This document shows positions 18,526 to 27,299 of a DNA stretch of 54,644 nt, one piece after another. The notes under the pieces were generated by a model. It searched no databases. It was not told the DNA's origin and saw only the letters and a list, made by a program, of their open reading frames with translations. How positions within the stretch are numbered: position 1 is the stretch's first letter; every line of letters begins with the position of its first letter. A program made the translations under genes and the position numbers. The stretch comes from Comamonas testosteroni (GTDB lineage: Bacteria; Pseudomonadota; Gammaproteobacteria; Burkholderiales; Burkholderiaceae_C), in contig NZ_KZ984469.1 in NCBI RefSeq assembly GCF_003569915.1, forward strand, positions 1 to 54,644, given 5' to 3'.

Positions 18526-19062
18526 CTATCCTGAAATGGCTTTCTGTGTTTCTTTATCTTCAATGAGCAGAGGGAGGGATTTATTTTGCCGGAGGTTCAC
18601 TCCAAATATTCCTCCTTTAATTCTTATATCTCGATACTCAATTGCACCTGTAATTTTCGCAATTTTCTCTACTGAGATTAGTGTTGAGGTAATCGTTCCT
18701 TCTACTAGGCCATAGACAAGTGTATTTGAAGCATTTATTTCACCGCGAATAACAGCCGCCTCATCAACAAAAACATTCGCACCACTTGATTTTTGTTCAA
18801 TGATGCCGCTCAACCGTCCTTCGACAATTAAACGGCCAGAAGTCTTAAGAGTTCCTGTCATCACGGCATCCGCACCAATCACGCTATCTTCTGCCTTAGG
18901 AATTGCATAGGGGGTCTGCCTAAGAGCATCAAGATTAGCTACTTCCCTCTCGGGGGGATCAACCTCTACAGCTTGCGTTGCGAGGCTCGGTTTCACGAAA
19001 TCTTGAACCTCTATCTTGCGGGCTTTACGTGTCAACCTGCGGAATAAATCAACAATACTCAT
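18526..19062 (-). CDS. Bactofilin family protein
   Basis: This 178-residue protein begins with a basic amphipathic segment (MSIVDLFRRLTRKARK) that could bind membrane. A flexible linker and a bactofilin beta-helix follow (about 60-165) with the classic entry SVIGADAVMTGTLKTSGRL and VEGRLSGII. The start overlaps the stop of the DUF1173-like gene as ATGA, giving translational coupling. It is the most canonical bactofilin here and the likely polymer-former. Confidence 0.88.
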   Translation of the reverse strand: MSIVDLFRRLTRKARKIEVQDFVKPSLATQAVEVDPPEREVANLDALRQTPYAIPKAEDSVIGADAVMTGTLKTSGRLIVEGRLSGIIEQKSSGANVFVDEAAVIRGEINASNTLVYGLVEGTITSTLISVEKIAKITGAIEYRDIRIKGGIFGVNLRQNKSLPLLIEDKETQKAISG

Positions 19063-20258
19063 AGCCCTGAAAGCATCTTTTCGATTGGGTGGTCATAGCC
19101 GACAAAGATACATTTTCTCCCAGCGTTAATGGGGGCAGTGAGCATCTTTGTTTGGTATTGCTGCACCTTTACTGGACTCGTTGAGGTGCTGTATGTATAA
19201 ATTGCATTCCAAGGCTTTCCGTCCTCATTTCTGCATATTAAGAATGGCAGTCCTCCTCCCCACTTATGGCCTTTGGTAATGTGAAATTCAAACCTCCTCT
19301 CAATCAGTATCCGAACAAGCTCTTTTTCGATATTCAGAGTGCCAGGCAACCAGCGACTACAAACTTCCATCAAGGTCATATCCAGTACATGAAATAGTCC
19401 CAAATCATCTACTGCAATACACATCATCACCACCGGCCTATGTGGCACACCAAAAGACATCTGCTGCAGCTTGCTGGTAAGTCTGCTGTCAATAGAAGCC
19501 ACAGCCTCAGGAACAAGCCCAAATTCTTCAAAGTGGTGCCTCAATTGAAGAACCCAAGTTCCTTGAACGAGTCGTGCCGAACTCAATTCACCCAGCACTA
19601 GCCCTATTCTGAAATGCTGCCTTTTAGGACTCTCAACTAGATTAAAGGGAGCTTCTACCAACGGTGTCACGAAGGTATCCCACTCTTGGTTGATCTCACT
19701 CTTCTTCGCTACTGAAAATGGCTCAACCACATGTAGATGCAAGGCTAGTGATTCGTCGTTAATCATCATGCTGCTAGCGGCACTTGTTACGCGTCTCTTG
19801 ATGAATGACCAATCACGCCTCCACTCTGACCGCCAACTGTTAAGAAGTGACGCTTGCCAAAGCTCTTCCAGAAGCCACCGAAGGTCTACCTGCACACATT
19901 CATCACTTGGTTTTGTTTGTAACGAGCTAGAGCCAAATACCCATCCGTCTCTATAGATAAGCTGTGCTTTCTTCCGATTGACCACTTCGTCTCGGTGCTG
20001 GTGCATGGGGACAATCGCGCTTTGACCAAAGAACGGACATTCTTTGGCGTGGGATTGCAAAGTACCTGGCCATGTGGCCAATATTCGTCCGGTCTTTAGT
20101 TGACGGACAACCATCGCAATTGGGTCATTGGGTTGACAAAAGCACTTCGCATTGTCTATCTGCTTTGCCATACCAAGTTGTTTCTGGAAGAGGTCTGGCC
20201 TCTCCTTTAGTAAGCGGGCATCAACAAACTCTGAATCAAGAAGCACTAACCCGGTCAT
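19059..20258 (-). CDS. DUF1173-like protein
   Basis: This 399-residue protein has an N-terminal motif CFCQPNDPIAMVVRQL followed by WPGTLQSHAKEC, fitting the CxC...PGTxxxHxxxC pattern of DUF1173, a plasmid-borne family of unknown role. Cys and His spacing suggests metal binding. GGAG lies 5 bp before the ATG. It heads the bactofilin pair and is coupled to it. The C-terminal half is conserved in style (KGHKWGGGLPFLIC) but gives no function. A shared envelope or transfer role with the bactofilins is inference. Confidence 0.7.
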   Translation of the reverse strand: MTGLVLLDSEFVDARLLKERPDLFQKQLGMAKQIDNAKCFCQPNDPIAMVVRQLKTGRILATWPGTLQSHAKECPFFGQSAIVPMHQHRDEVVNRKKAQLIYRDGWVFGSSSLQTKPSDECVQVDLRWLLEELWQASLLNSWRSEWRRDWSFIKRRVTSAASSMMINDESLALHLHVVEPFSVAKKSEINQEWDTFVTPLVEAPFNLVESPKRQHFRIGLVLGELSSARLVQGTWVLQLRHHFEEFGLVPEAVASIDSRLTSKLQQMSFGVPHRPVVMMCIAVDDLGLFHVLDMTLMEVCSRWLPGTLNIEKELVRILIERRFEFHITKGHKWGGGLPFLICRNEDGKPWNAIYTYSTSTSPVKVQQYQTKMLTAPINAGRKCIFVGYDHPIEKMLSGL

Positions 20259-21566
20259 ATCTCTCCAACCATTTCATTGACATTGCTCGATCTTCTGCAG
20301 AAAGAAAGAACTACTGCATGCATTTCAGTTCAATTGTTTAAGAGGTTTGATTGGAGAAGGGCACTTTTACCCGCTGAAGTGGTTGTCTTTTCTAGTCGCC
20401 AGCAAAACAGGGGAAAAATCTCCAATCAGACAAGAAAGCCATCTAGTTGCAGACATAGGACTAGCTATCTCTAAAGAACATGGGTGCATCATGAGCTGTC
20501 TAGTTAAAGCAGGGCATAGGCAGTCGTGGAGACCAATGCAGTAATGATTGCACCGTCTTACTGCTTGTTTAACCAGGGAGAAGTGACAACCATTCCATCA
20601 AGCCACGCGCTACATTCTTTGGTCGTTAGCTGGCTGTCAATCCAACTCCTGCCGAGTCAAATCCTATACGTGCTAGGACTACTCAACAGTTGGCTATCCC
20701 GTGACACCCCAGCATCTCTTGTCGTTTTCCAATTTCACGCTCGAAGACTTGCCCTTTTCCGTGATTCCATCGAACTCAAACAAGGGAAGGGCATACGTAC
20801 ATCATGGTCTGCCGGTTTTGACACCAAATCAGTATTAGGCGAACAGCCAGAACACCACCAGCCTGACCCACCTCCCCACTCAGCTTCAACTATGTACCCC
20901 CATAACTCTCACGCATAAATTATGTTTCAGCGATTTTTGTCATCTATTGATAATGGCTATAAATCGGTAGCTGCTTCAACAAAACCTTGAGCATTGTCGA
21001 GACCATTGGCACATAGCTCAATTCATTGCCTCCCAGACCCACGAGATCATGAAGCAGCTTCTCAACGCATGGAATTTCGACCTCATACGGAAGAAGCTCC
21101 ATCATACGAGGCAAGTTTTCGAAACATATCAAGCATGAAACCAATATCAACACCAGGAAATCCACCACTCACTAACAACTATCAAATAGCTTGAGAAATT
21201 AGATTCAACAGGCGGAAATCTATCAAGACTCCGTTCAACGACCTCAAGCCTCAAGCAAAAAAATGCATTTCTTAGGTGATTCTTGGACCAAAAACCGCCC
21301 AAAAACAGCTTTTGTCGCCAAAAATCCCGCCTTGGGACGCACAGGCCGCAAAAGACGAAAACACCACTCAAGGCATAGTTTGCGCATTAATCTTGCGCTT
21401 ATGCTTCATATAGCGCAAGAAATAACCACTATAGCCATGCCAACCACCGTAACGGCTTGCATTTTTTTGCTCCTCGGAAATCCAAATTAGTCGCCTTTTG
21501 CGTCTTTGGCACAATTTTTCGCCCAAACACTCGTTTTTCGCCTATCATTGCCAAAAAGGAGGTCGC
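20259..21566. other. Long intergenic region before parA, no firm gene
   Basis: About 1.3 kb lies between the DUF1173-like gene and parA. Two overlapping plus-strand frames, 20347-20544 (TTG start, 65 codons) and 20526-20918 (GTG start, 130 codons), might be one frameshifted gene, but neither resembles anything known. From 21240 the sequence becomes AT-rich with repeated TTTTCGCC/GGCGAAAA-like words and the inverted repeat at 21391-21420. It probably holds the parA promoter and possibly the centromere. Confidence 0.5.
21391..21420. promoter_or_regulatory. Inverted repeat upstream of parA, candidate operator or parS
   Basis: TCTTGCGC (21391-21398) and GCGCAAGA (21413-21420) form an 8-bp inverted repeat separated by 14 bp. 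A further TGCGCA lies at 21381. It sits about 150 bp upstream of the parA start. Such repeats are typical of partition operators or ParB sites; this is inferred from position. Confidence 0.45.
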
Positions 21567-22823
21567 ATGGAAGTAAAGCTTGATGAACTGGTGAACCCAG
21601 ATGACGTTACCCTCGAAGTGTTCTCTGACATCTCAGACCACTCCAAGTCTGCGCTGATTACTGGCCGGCAAAAAATGCTTCATCCGAACGAGCACAAGCA
21701 AGCACCGCTTGTAAGCATGATGGAGATTGCTCAAGTCTTTGATCATGATTACGACAAGCTTCGCAAGCGTTTTAAGTACAAGACTCGTTCAGATGAGAAT
21801 CAGCTAAACGGGTGGATTCGTGAGTCTGATGGAAGCATCTCTGAGTACGATGGAAAAACCAAGGCCCGCGTCTACTACAAGATCAGCGAAATTGCTCAAA
21901 TAGTTCGTGCAGTTTTCCCTGAATGCATCCGTCCTGAAGGTGTCGATGGAATCGTAGTCACGATTTGTAATTTCAAGGGTGGCGTTACAAAGTCAACCAG
22001 CACGCTCACATACGCCCAGGTACTCACATTGCGCGGTTTAAAGGTATGCGTGATTGACCTAGACCCCCAGGGGACGACGACCAAATGGCTGACGACACAC
22101 TACATTACGGCTCAAGAGTCATGCCACAAAGTTTTCTCTGAGCAGGCAGGTTCATTACGCGATTACGTTCAGCCTACATACTGGCCAAACATCGACTTCA
22201 TTCCTTCTCATGGCGTCCTTCAGAATGTGGAATCGCACTTCCACAATCTTCTCAAGAGCAATGGGCCAGAGGCAGTTCAGTATTTTCCTTCTGAAGTGCT
22301 CAAGCTGAAGTCGAGCTATGACGTAATCTTGATCGATACGCCACCATCTTTGAACAATTTGACCTTGAGCGCTATGTTCAGCTCAGATGGTTTGGTAATG
22401 CCTCTTGTGCCGTCCAATCCAGATATTGAAAGTGCATCGGAATTCTGGAAGCTTTACATCGACACCTGCAAAGTGATGGGGGTCAAGCCAACAGACAAGT
22501 TGTTTGATTTCGTTCGCATCATGATCTCCAAGTCTGAGAACACGACCACTTCCAATCAGAACATGGTTCAGTGGATCAAGATGTCGTATCCCGGACGAGT
22601 GATGGCAACGGAGATTCCGAAGTCTGCCGCTGTTGCCAGAGCAGCTGATGCATTCGGAACTGTTTTTGATGAACCCAAGGAGTTGGCTCGGGGGGCAAAG
22701 CACTCACGCGACCAAATGAAATCTGTCTACTGCAGGGCCACCGGAGAACTAGCTCAACTCATTTATGGCATATGGACACGCAAGGTGAAGCGCAAGCTAT
22801 ACCTTGAACAACAAGGCCTCTGA
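21567..22823 (+). CDS. parA: ParA partition ATPase (type Ia)
   Basis: This 418-residue protein starts after an ideal AAGGAGG site, so the upstream extension of the frame is excluded. An N-terminal region of about 130 residues with a DNA-binding HTH (VSMMEIAQVFDHDYDKLRKRF) precedes the ATPase core. The core has the deviant Walker A FKGGVTKST, the CVIDLDPQGTTTKW block and ILIDTPPSL. The long N-terminus is typical of P1/F-type ParA, which also represses its own operon. It positions plasmid copies together with ParB encoded 55 bp downstream. Confidence 0.93.
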   Translation: MEVKLDELVNPDDVTLEVFSDISDHSKSALITGRQKMLHPNEHKQAPLVSMMEIAQVFDHDYDKLRKRFKYKTRSDENQLNGWIRESDGSISEYDGKTKARVYYKISEIAQIVRAVFPECIRPEGVDGIVVTICNFKGGVTKSTSTLTYAQVLTLRGLKVCVIDLDPQGTTTKWLTTHYITAQESCHKVFSEQAGSLRDYVQPTYWPNIDFIPSHGVLQNVESHFHNLLKSNGPEAVQYFPSEVLKLKSSYDVILIDTPPSLNNLTLSAMFSSDGLVMPLVPSNPDIESASEFWKLYIDTCKVMGVKPTDKLFDFVRIMISKSENTTTSNQNMVQWIKMSYPGRVMATEIPKSAAVARAADAFGTVFDEPKELARGAKHSRDQMKSVYCRATGELAQLIYGIWTRKVKRKLYLEQQGL

Positions 22824-22878
22824 GACTGGCTCTAACAGCCCAGAACACCGTTGAATCTCACATTTAAGAAAGTGGAAC

Positions 22879-23832
22879 ATGGCACTGCCTACCATCACGA
22901 ACACAGCCACCCTGGACCCTATTGAAGTTGCTCGGAAAGCACGCGAATTGAGAGATCAAGGCTCTCCAGAGATGCACCCAATTGCGACTGCAATTGCAGA
23001 ATCTCAAGCCAAGAATGCACCTCCAGTTCGCATCGATCCCAAAGAAATTCGTTGGTCCCTTTGGGGAAACCGTCTTGAAGAGCGTTTCGAAGGCCCGGAC
23101 TTTGAAGTCTTTGTTGAAGATATCGCCTCGACGGATGGCAACAAAGCTCCAGGTGTTGTCCGTCCACTGGCAGAACCCGATAAGGACGGCCACAAGTACG
23201 AGCTAGCCTCAGGTCATCGTCGCCATCGTGCCTGCTTGGTTTCAAACAATAAGTTCTTGTGTTTCGTTAAGAATCTCTCGGACATCGAGTTACAAGAAGA
23301 ACTTGAGTCAGAAAACCGCAATCGTCTTGACCCTGCTGCTATCGAGCGAGCAATACAGTACAAGCGCCAGTTGCAGTCCTATCGCAGTCAAGAGCACATG
23401 AGCGAAGTGATGCGGATCACGAAATCCACAATGAGTCGCTACCTCATGCTGGCAGATATTCCTGAAGAAACTCTTTCGCTGATCTCAGATCAACTAAAAA
23501 TCACGCTTGATGCAGGCTGCACATTCATGCAGTTCTACCAAAAGGAAGAGAACAAAGAGACATACGGAAAGAACCTACAGGCTCTGAAAGCCCTTGGCGT
23601 AAAGTTGACCTACAAGGAGGTCTTCAAAAGACTGCGCGAGTCTCCCGAAACCGTCGAGGCCAAGGTTAAGCCCTCTGACCTCAGCTCCTCATTTACCTCT
23701 GCTGCCGGAAAAGCCTTTGGCTCCATGAATATCAACCGAGCCGGTCAACTCAAGCTAAGTGTTGATCACATCACCCCGGATGAATACAAAAAAATCGAAG
23801 AGTTCATCAAGAAGACGGTTAAGCGTAAGTAA
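22879..23832 (+). CDS. parB: ParB partition DNA-binding protein
   Basis: This 317-residue ParB/Spo0J-family protein has the CTPase motif variant GHRRHRAC (residues about 112-119), ENRNRLDPAAIERAIQYK and the HTH containing EVMRITKSTMSRYLMLADIP. The C-terminal domain (LSVDHITPDEYKKIEEFI) would dimerise. It binds parS and stimulates ParA. The gene is followed at once by a strong terminator, so parAB is a closed two-gene operon. Confidence 0.93.
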   Translation: MALPTITNTATLDPIEVARKARELRDQGSPEMHPIATAIAESQAKNAPPVRIDPKEIRWSLWGNRLEERFEGPDFEVFVEDIASTDGNKAPGVVRPLAEPDKDGHKYELASGHRRHRACLVSNNKFLCFVKNLSDIELQEELESENRNRLDPAAIERAIQYKRQLQSYRSQEHMSEVMRITKSTMSRYLMLADIPEETLSLISDQLKITLDAGCTFMQFYQKEENKETYGKNLQALKALGVKLTYKEVFKRLRESPETVEAKVKPSDLSSSFTSAAGKAFGSMNINRAGQLKLSVDHITPDEYKKIEEFIKKTVKRK

Positions 23833-23848
23833 ATCAAACGAAGCCAAG

Positions 23849-23876
23849 CCGCCCAGTCATCTGGGCGGTTTTTTTT
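23849..23876 (+). terminator. Terminator of parAB
   Basis: CCGCCCAG (23849-23856) pairs with CTGGGCGG (23861-23868), followed by eight T. It lies 17 bp after the parB stop. Confidence 0.92.
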
Positions 23877-24063
23877 GTTTAGGTGTTGCAAACATCACAT
23901 CCACACCTTGAAATTACTCCAACTCACTCCGAAACCCTCCAGAACCTTCTACACGCTCTTTTCAGCACCGTGCCTGGCAAGTGCATTGCCACCCCAACAA
24001 ACGCCTCACCTGCGTCGATCTGAGGCCTCACAAAATCTCCATCATTGATTAAAATTTGAGCAA

Positions 24064-24110
24064 ATAAAAACCCATCCAGCTCCTGTTAGGGGCTGGATGG
24101 GTTTTCTTTG
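24064..24110. terminator. Bidirectional terminator
   Basis: CCCATCCAGC (24071-24080) and GCTGGATGGG (24092-24101) form a 10-bp stem with an A-run before and a T-run after. It closes the minus-strand gene ending at 24121 and insulates parAB. The 240 bp between the two terminators holds no gene I can see. Confidence 0.88.
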
Positions 24111-24120
24111 CAATGTCGGT

Positions 24121-24597
24121 TTACGCGACAGACGAAGGCTCTATTTTTTCGAGAAGGGTCAGCTCAAACAAATGGTTGTTTGCGATGACACGCCTCCCAT
24201 CAACTGTATGCGGAGATCCATTGATTGAGATCGCGCCACCAGTTGAAGCGCCAACGCGGACGGAGCATTGACCAATAGAAAAAGTCGTGTAGACCCATTC
24301 CTTAGCAGCCTTTTGCTCCCACTGTGTCAGTGTTGCGTCCAATTTTCTCGCAACCAGCTCAACAATTTGCTTTGCTTGGGCTTGGTCTGATGCATCAAGA
24401 CTGGCTTCACGGGTAAGAACGAATGTCGCCAGCCAGGCTGGACCATGTTCATTCCGTATCTGCCTCAACAATGCACCATTAGGTAGCGTTGCATCTCTAC
24501 CTGACCACCACATAGCCCCTAGGCGTCGCCTCCAGAATTTTCCATGCTGGGCAGCGAAGTACCGAATAGCAGCAAGATGTATTGGCGAGAGATTCAT
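24121..24597 (-). CDS. Hypothetical plasmid accessory protein, 158 aa
   Basis: The N-terminus (AAIRYFAAQHGKFWRRRLGA) followed by WWSGRDATLPNGALLRQIRN resembles a small protein common on proteobacterial plasmids and ICEs, function unknown. GAGGA precedes the ATG. The gene lies behind one of the structured leaders (24618-24660) and in front of a terminator. Hence it is an independently controlled unit, though it may also receive read-through from the 24664 gene. Confidence 0.75.
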   Translation of the reverse strand: MNLSPIHLAAIRYFAAQHGKFWRRRLGAMWWSGRDATLPNGALLRQIRNEHGPAWLATFVLTREASLDASDQAQAKQIVELVARKLDATLTQWEQKAAKEWVYTTFSIGQCSVRVGASTGGAISINGSPHTVDGRRVIANNHLFELTLLEKIEPSSVA

Positions 24598-24617
24598 GAT
24601 TCGTCCTCAAGGGAAGA

Positions 24618-24660
24618 GGGCGCACCCATAGGACTGTGCGCCCAAAGGGTTGATGAAGGT
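24618..24660 (-). promoter_or_regulatory. Structured 5' leader element, copy 2
   Basis: On the minus strand CTTCATCAACCC leads into GGGCGCAC/GTGCGCCC with a small inner CC/GG pairing. The start of the 24597 gene follows about 20 bases later. The perfect 8-bp stem differs in sequence from other copies yet pairs fully. Confidence 0.75.
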
Positions 24661-24663
24661 AAG

Positions 24664-24951
24664 TTAAGAAACCGATTTCAATGGTTTGATGAATGAGCGA
24701 AGTGCAGAGTCAATGTGGCTGTCGTCCATGTAGGAATACAAATTCACATTGCCTTGAACACCAACACCATCACCTATCTTGATGCGGCTGAGGTGGAGCA
24801 GATCCCAGCGGTATCGTTTGTCAACGTCCTTGCAGAGTTCAGCTCTTGGGAAGTCTCCTTCCCGATACGCCTTACGTCGTTCCTGAGTATCCAAAGGAAC
24901 AATGAAGTTCTTGAGTGTTTGCAGATCTTCTGCTGTGATTTTCAAAGACAT
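24664..24951 (-). CDS. Small hypothetical protein, 95 aa
   Basis: The start at 24951 is chosen for GGAG 6 bp upstream; the longer frame would run through the leader element. It is soluble and charged, with helical N-terminal half (ITAEDLQTLKNFIVPLD) and no recognised family. It is controlled by leader copy 3 and followed directly by leader copy 2. Confidence 0.7.
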   Translation of the reverse strand: MSLKITAEDLQTLKNFIVPLDTQERRKAYREGDFPRAELCKDVDKRYRWDLLHLSRIKIGDGVGVQGNVNLYSYMDDSHIDSALRSFIKPLKSVS

Positions 24952-24970
24952 GGTGCTCTCCGGTTCGGAA

Positions 24971-25020
24971 GGGCGCACCCCTATGGGAGTGCTGACCCAT
25001 AGGTGAGTAAAGATGGCCGT
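24971..25020 (-). promoter_or_regulatory. Structured 5' leader element, copy 3
   Basis: On the minus strand GGCCATCTTTACTCACC is followed by a hairpin with GCAC/GTGC outer and CCC/GGG inner pairing, ending 20 bp before the start of the 24951 gene. Confidence 0.75.
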
Positions 25021-25132
25021 GGCCACAGATGCGTGAGATCTTTGAAGCTCGTGTGAGCTAGCTTCAATCGCCCCGTGCAGAAGTTAATTCACAGACCGAG
25101 GGGTATGTGAATCAGGAAATAGAGCAGGACCG

Positions 25133-25312
25133 TTACACCATTGGCGTACAGGCTGCTTTCAATCGCTTGTGCCCATGTTTGGGCGCGTTGGGGATCTGCT
25201 TGACTTGACATGCAGAAGTTACGGGATGAATTGGCCTTGTTGGCGTTTTTGGCTCCGGCGCAATTGCGTTGAGAGCAGCAAAAAAGTACAAGGCAGGGAT
25301 TGCAGTGAACAT
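25133..25312 (-). CDS. Candidate small secreted or membrane peptide, 59 aa
   Basis: This short frame starts directly after leader copy 4 and reads MFTAIPALYFFAALNAIAPE, a signal-peptide-like hydrophobic start, followed by a Pro-rich and basic tail. The leader strongly suggests a gene begins here. No good ribosome site precedes the ATG (GGAACCCGC). An alternative overlapping frame starts at 25211 (40 codons, hydrophobic C-terminus). One of the two is probably real. Confidence 0.4.
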   Translation of the reverse strand: MFTAIPALYFFAALNAIAPEPKTPTRPIHPVTSACQVKQIPNAPKHGHKRLKAACTPMV

Positions 25313-25329
25313 GCGGGTTCCAGGAAGGA

Positions 25330-25380
25330 GGGCACGTTCTTTGCGAGCAAAGATGTGCCCGCAGGGTTGAGTAAAGATGA
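25330..25380 (-). promoter_or_regulatory. Structured 5' leader element, copy 4
   Basis: On the minus strand CATCTTTACTCAACCC is followed by GGGCAC/GTGCCC outer stem and a CTTTGC/GCAAAG inner stem. This differs from the usual CCC/GGG inner stem but keeps the same layout. Confidence 0.78.
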
Positions 25381-25470
25381 ACTAGGTTCACACAGAGCCG
25401 AAGCTAAGTCCTATTTTTATAGCACGAAACCATTGGAAATGGAAGCATGGGATTAAGCAAGACTCCCACA

Positions 25471-26565
25471 CTAGGTAGGCCCGCAACCTTCGCCGTAGGC
25501 ACCAGCTGGCAGAACCCAATTCTCAGCAAATATTGGGATATCGAATTTCTTCGAGAAACCTACTTTGGTCCAATATGGATCTGCCGAAGCAGGGTAGGGC
25601 ACTCCTTTATCGGCCATCTCCGTAATTGAAGATTTTCGATTGATGGTGAGTCCTGTGCCTTGCTCTTTAAGGGCGATGCGTTTGAACTTCTCGGGCGCAA
25701 TGAACCTGATAGTTGCCCACTGATCCTTATTGCCGAAGATGCACGGAAGGCACGATGCCCTTGACCAGCCTAAGTAATACGAGGGGTGGGCTACCAAGGA
25801 AAAGCGTTCGATGATTTCCCAAACCTGTTGCTCGGACCATTGATGCACTGGCCTCCAATGGTCGATAAATCGAACAACGCGGGGACCAGTACGATTGTCT
25901 GCACGGTGCGCTTCAAAAGCAGGGTAAGTAGACCTTGCTTTGGACTCTTCAGCACGCTCACCAGTCACTACAAGCGTTTTGCCAGTAAGGAACTGAGGGT
26001 CGTTTCTGAGCCATGCATCCATCACTGAAATCTTGACCGCTGAGGAACACCAACGTTGAGCCAAATTGGATGAGAGCTGCGGAAACTTCAACCGTGTGTT
26101 GGGCTTGCCAGCACCACCTATAAGCAATCGCTCCCCCCCTACCTCATAGGGTATTGAAACGGGAGCTGTAGGCTGCTCGTTGCGGTCAAGTTCCGCTTCA
26201 AATCCTCCGACTCGAAAGCTAGTGCTGTACCGAAGGCCAAAAGCCATTGCGACTTTCCGGCAGTAATCATCGGTACAGGGCCAGTCCATAAGACCTTCCT
26301 TGTCATCGAAATCCTCGCCGTCTACAAGATGGTGATGCAATTCAATTTTTGATCGATCTACGCCACGCTCAAGAAGGTGAAGAAGGCAAGCAACTGAGTC
26401 TTTTCCTCCGCTGAAAGCGACTATCACCTTGTCATACACGTCTAAGTCAATCTCATATGAATGACCACGGACAGGGGAGGGCGCATCCTGGTGAGCAGCG
26501 TTAAGCAGTTGATGACGCGCATCCTCAGATTTAAAGAAATCCAGCTGTGATTGTGCAATCAACAT
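25471..26565 (-). CDS. PAPS-reductase-family (PP-loop) protein
   Basis: This 364-residue protein has the ATP-pyrophosphatase P-loop VAFSGGKDSVACLLHLL (residues about 46-62) and the C-terminal CLPCIFG element of phosphoadenosine-phosphosulfate-reductase-like proteins. DWPCTDDYCRKVA and WCSSAVKI add Cys that could bind a cluster. Family members include sulfate assimilation enzymes, DndC of DNA phosphorothioation and many plasmid/phage orphans. No dnd partner genes are nearby, so this is an orphan. The start at 26565 has GGAG 5 bp upstream and follows leader copy 5. Confidence 0.82.
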   Translation of the reverse strand: MLIAQSQLDFFKSEDARHQLLNAAHQDAPSPVRGHSYEIDLDVYDKVIVAFSGGKDSVACLLHLLERGVDRSKIELHHHLVDGEDFDDKEGLMDWPCTDDYCRKVAMAFGLRYSTSFRVGGFEAELDRNEQPTAPVSIPYEVGGERLLIGGAGKPNTRLKFPQLSSNLAQRWCSSAVKISVMDAWLRNDPQFLTGKTLVVTGERAEESKARSTYPAFEAHRADNRTGPRVVRFIDHWRPVHQWSEQQVWEIIERFSLVAHPSYYLGWSRASCLPCIFGNKDQWATIRFIAPEKFKRIALKEQGTGLTINRKSSITEMADKGVPYPASADPYWTKVGFSKKFDIPIFAENWVLPAGAYGEGCGPT

Positions 26566-26583
26566 AGGTACTCCAAAAGGAAT

Positions 26584-26635
26584 GGAGCACCACCCAAAGG
26601 GACGATGCCCCAGTGGGTTGAGTAAAGATGGCCAG
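26584..26635 (-). promoter_or_regulatory. Structured 5' leader element, copy 5
   Basis: On the minus strand GGCCATCTTTACTCAACCC precedes a hairpin in which GGGGCATC pairs throughout with GGTGCTCC (with G-U pairs) around an inner CCCTTTGGG. The PAPS-reductase-like gene starts about 20 bp later. Confidence 0.8.
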
Positions 26636-26697
26636 GGCCACATCGACCATGAAGGTGATGCTTGAATTCTAGCGGCTTGGAGCCTTGGAAGCACTCA

Positions 26698-26722
26698 TAA
26701 AAAAACCGCCCGTAGGCGGTTT
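26698..26722 (-). terminator. Rho-independent terminator
   Basis: On the minus strand ACCGCC...GGCGGT forms the stem and is followed by TTTTTTT. It closes the membrane-protein pair at 26741-27252, upstream of leader copy 5. Confidence 0.85.
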
Positions 26723-26740
26723 GGTTGCATATAGGATGGC

Positions 26741-26857
26741 TCAGCCATCCGCCTTTTTGTTCATCCTGTAAACGAGGAAAGCGGTGATAGCTGCACCAGC
26801 TAGTGACACATAGAAGAGAACGTTCAAAAACTGGTCGAAACTAAATGTCGTGGTCAT
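26741..26857 (-). CDS. Membrane microprotein, 38 aa
   Basis: The protein begins MTTTFSFDQFLNVLFYVSLA and continues with a single membrane span and a basic end (YRMNKKADG). AAGGATCAAGA precedes the ATG. The ATG overlaps the stop of the larger membrane protein upstream (ATGA), so the two are translationally coupled. A terminator follows. A similar large/small membrane pair lies at 34868-35321. Confidence 0.7.
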   Translation of the reverse strand: MTTTFSFDQFLNVLFYVSLAGAAITAFLVYRMNKKADG

Positions 26858-27252
26858 TCTTGATCCTTTCTCTTGTGCATCATGGAAGTCTGTAGGTTCG
26901 CTCTAGCGTTGTTCCTCAGCTTCCCTAAATTGTAGGCTATCAGATAGCAAAGCACGAAGGTAATTCCAAACTTTGCTTTCTGAAGCATGGGCATCGCCCT
27001 TATCTCGATGTTCTGGCCGGTGACCAAAATTAGAAGAGCTGTAAATGCCGCGTTGGCTGCAAGGAACTCAAAGAATCCTAGAAGGAATTCTTTGTTGCAG
27101 ACATATCGGACTGGCACTGACAGTGGGGTATGCACCGCCAGGCCATAAAGCCCAGCAACCGCGATTGGGCTGTATGGGGCGAACAATAGAAGCCAATCTA
27201 ACTTCATCAGGTTTCCAAAGAGTAAGTCTGGTCCTGACTCCTTCCGAGTCAT
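26854..27252 (-). CDS. Small integral membrane protein, 132 aa
   Basis: It has about three membrane segments, around residues 18-40, 56-80 and 90-112, and a basic C-terminus (NNARANLQTSMMHKRKDQE). No family is recognised. ATG at 27252 is used; a second start lies two codons upstream. It is coupled to the 38-residue membrane protein. The pair could be an envelope or entry-exclusion-like module, but nothing in sequence shows this. Confidence 0.65.
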   Translation of the reverse strand: MTRKESGPDLLFGNLMKLDWLLLFAPYSPIAVAGLYGLAVHTPLSVPVRYVCNKEFLLGFFEFLAANAAFTALLILVTGQNIEIRAMPMLQKAKFGITFVLCYLIAYNLGKLRNNARANLQTSMMHKRKDQE

Positions 27253-27299
27253 GGACACGGCAGGGAGAAGTTAAATGCGCAACGCAAAGTGAAATTGCT

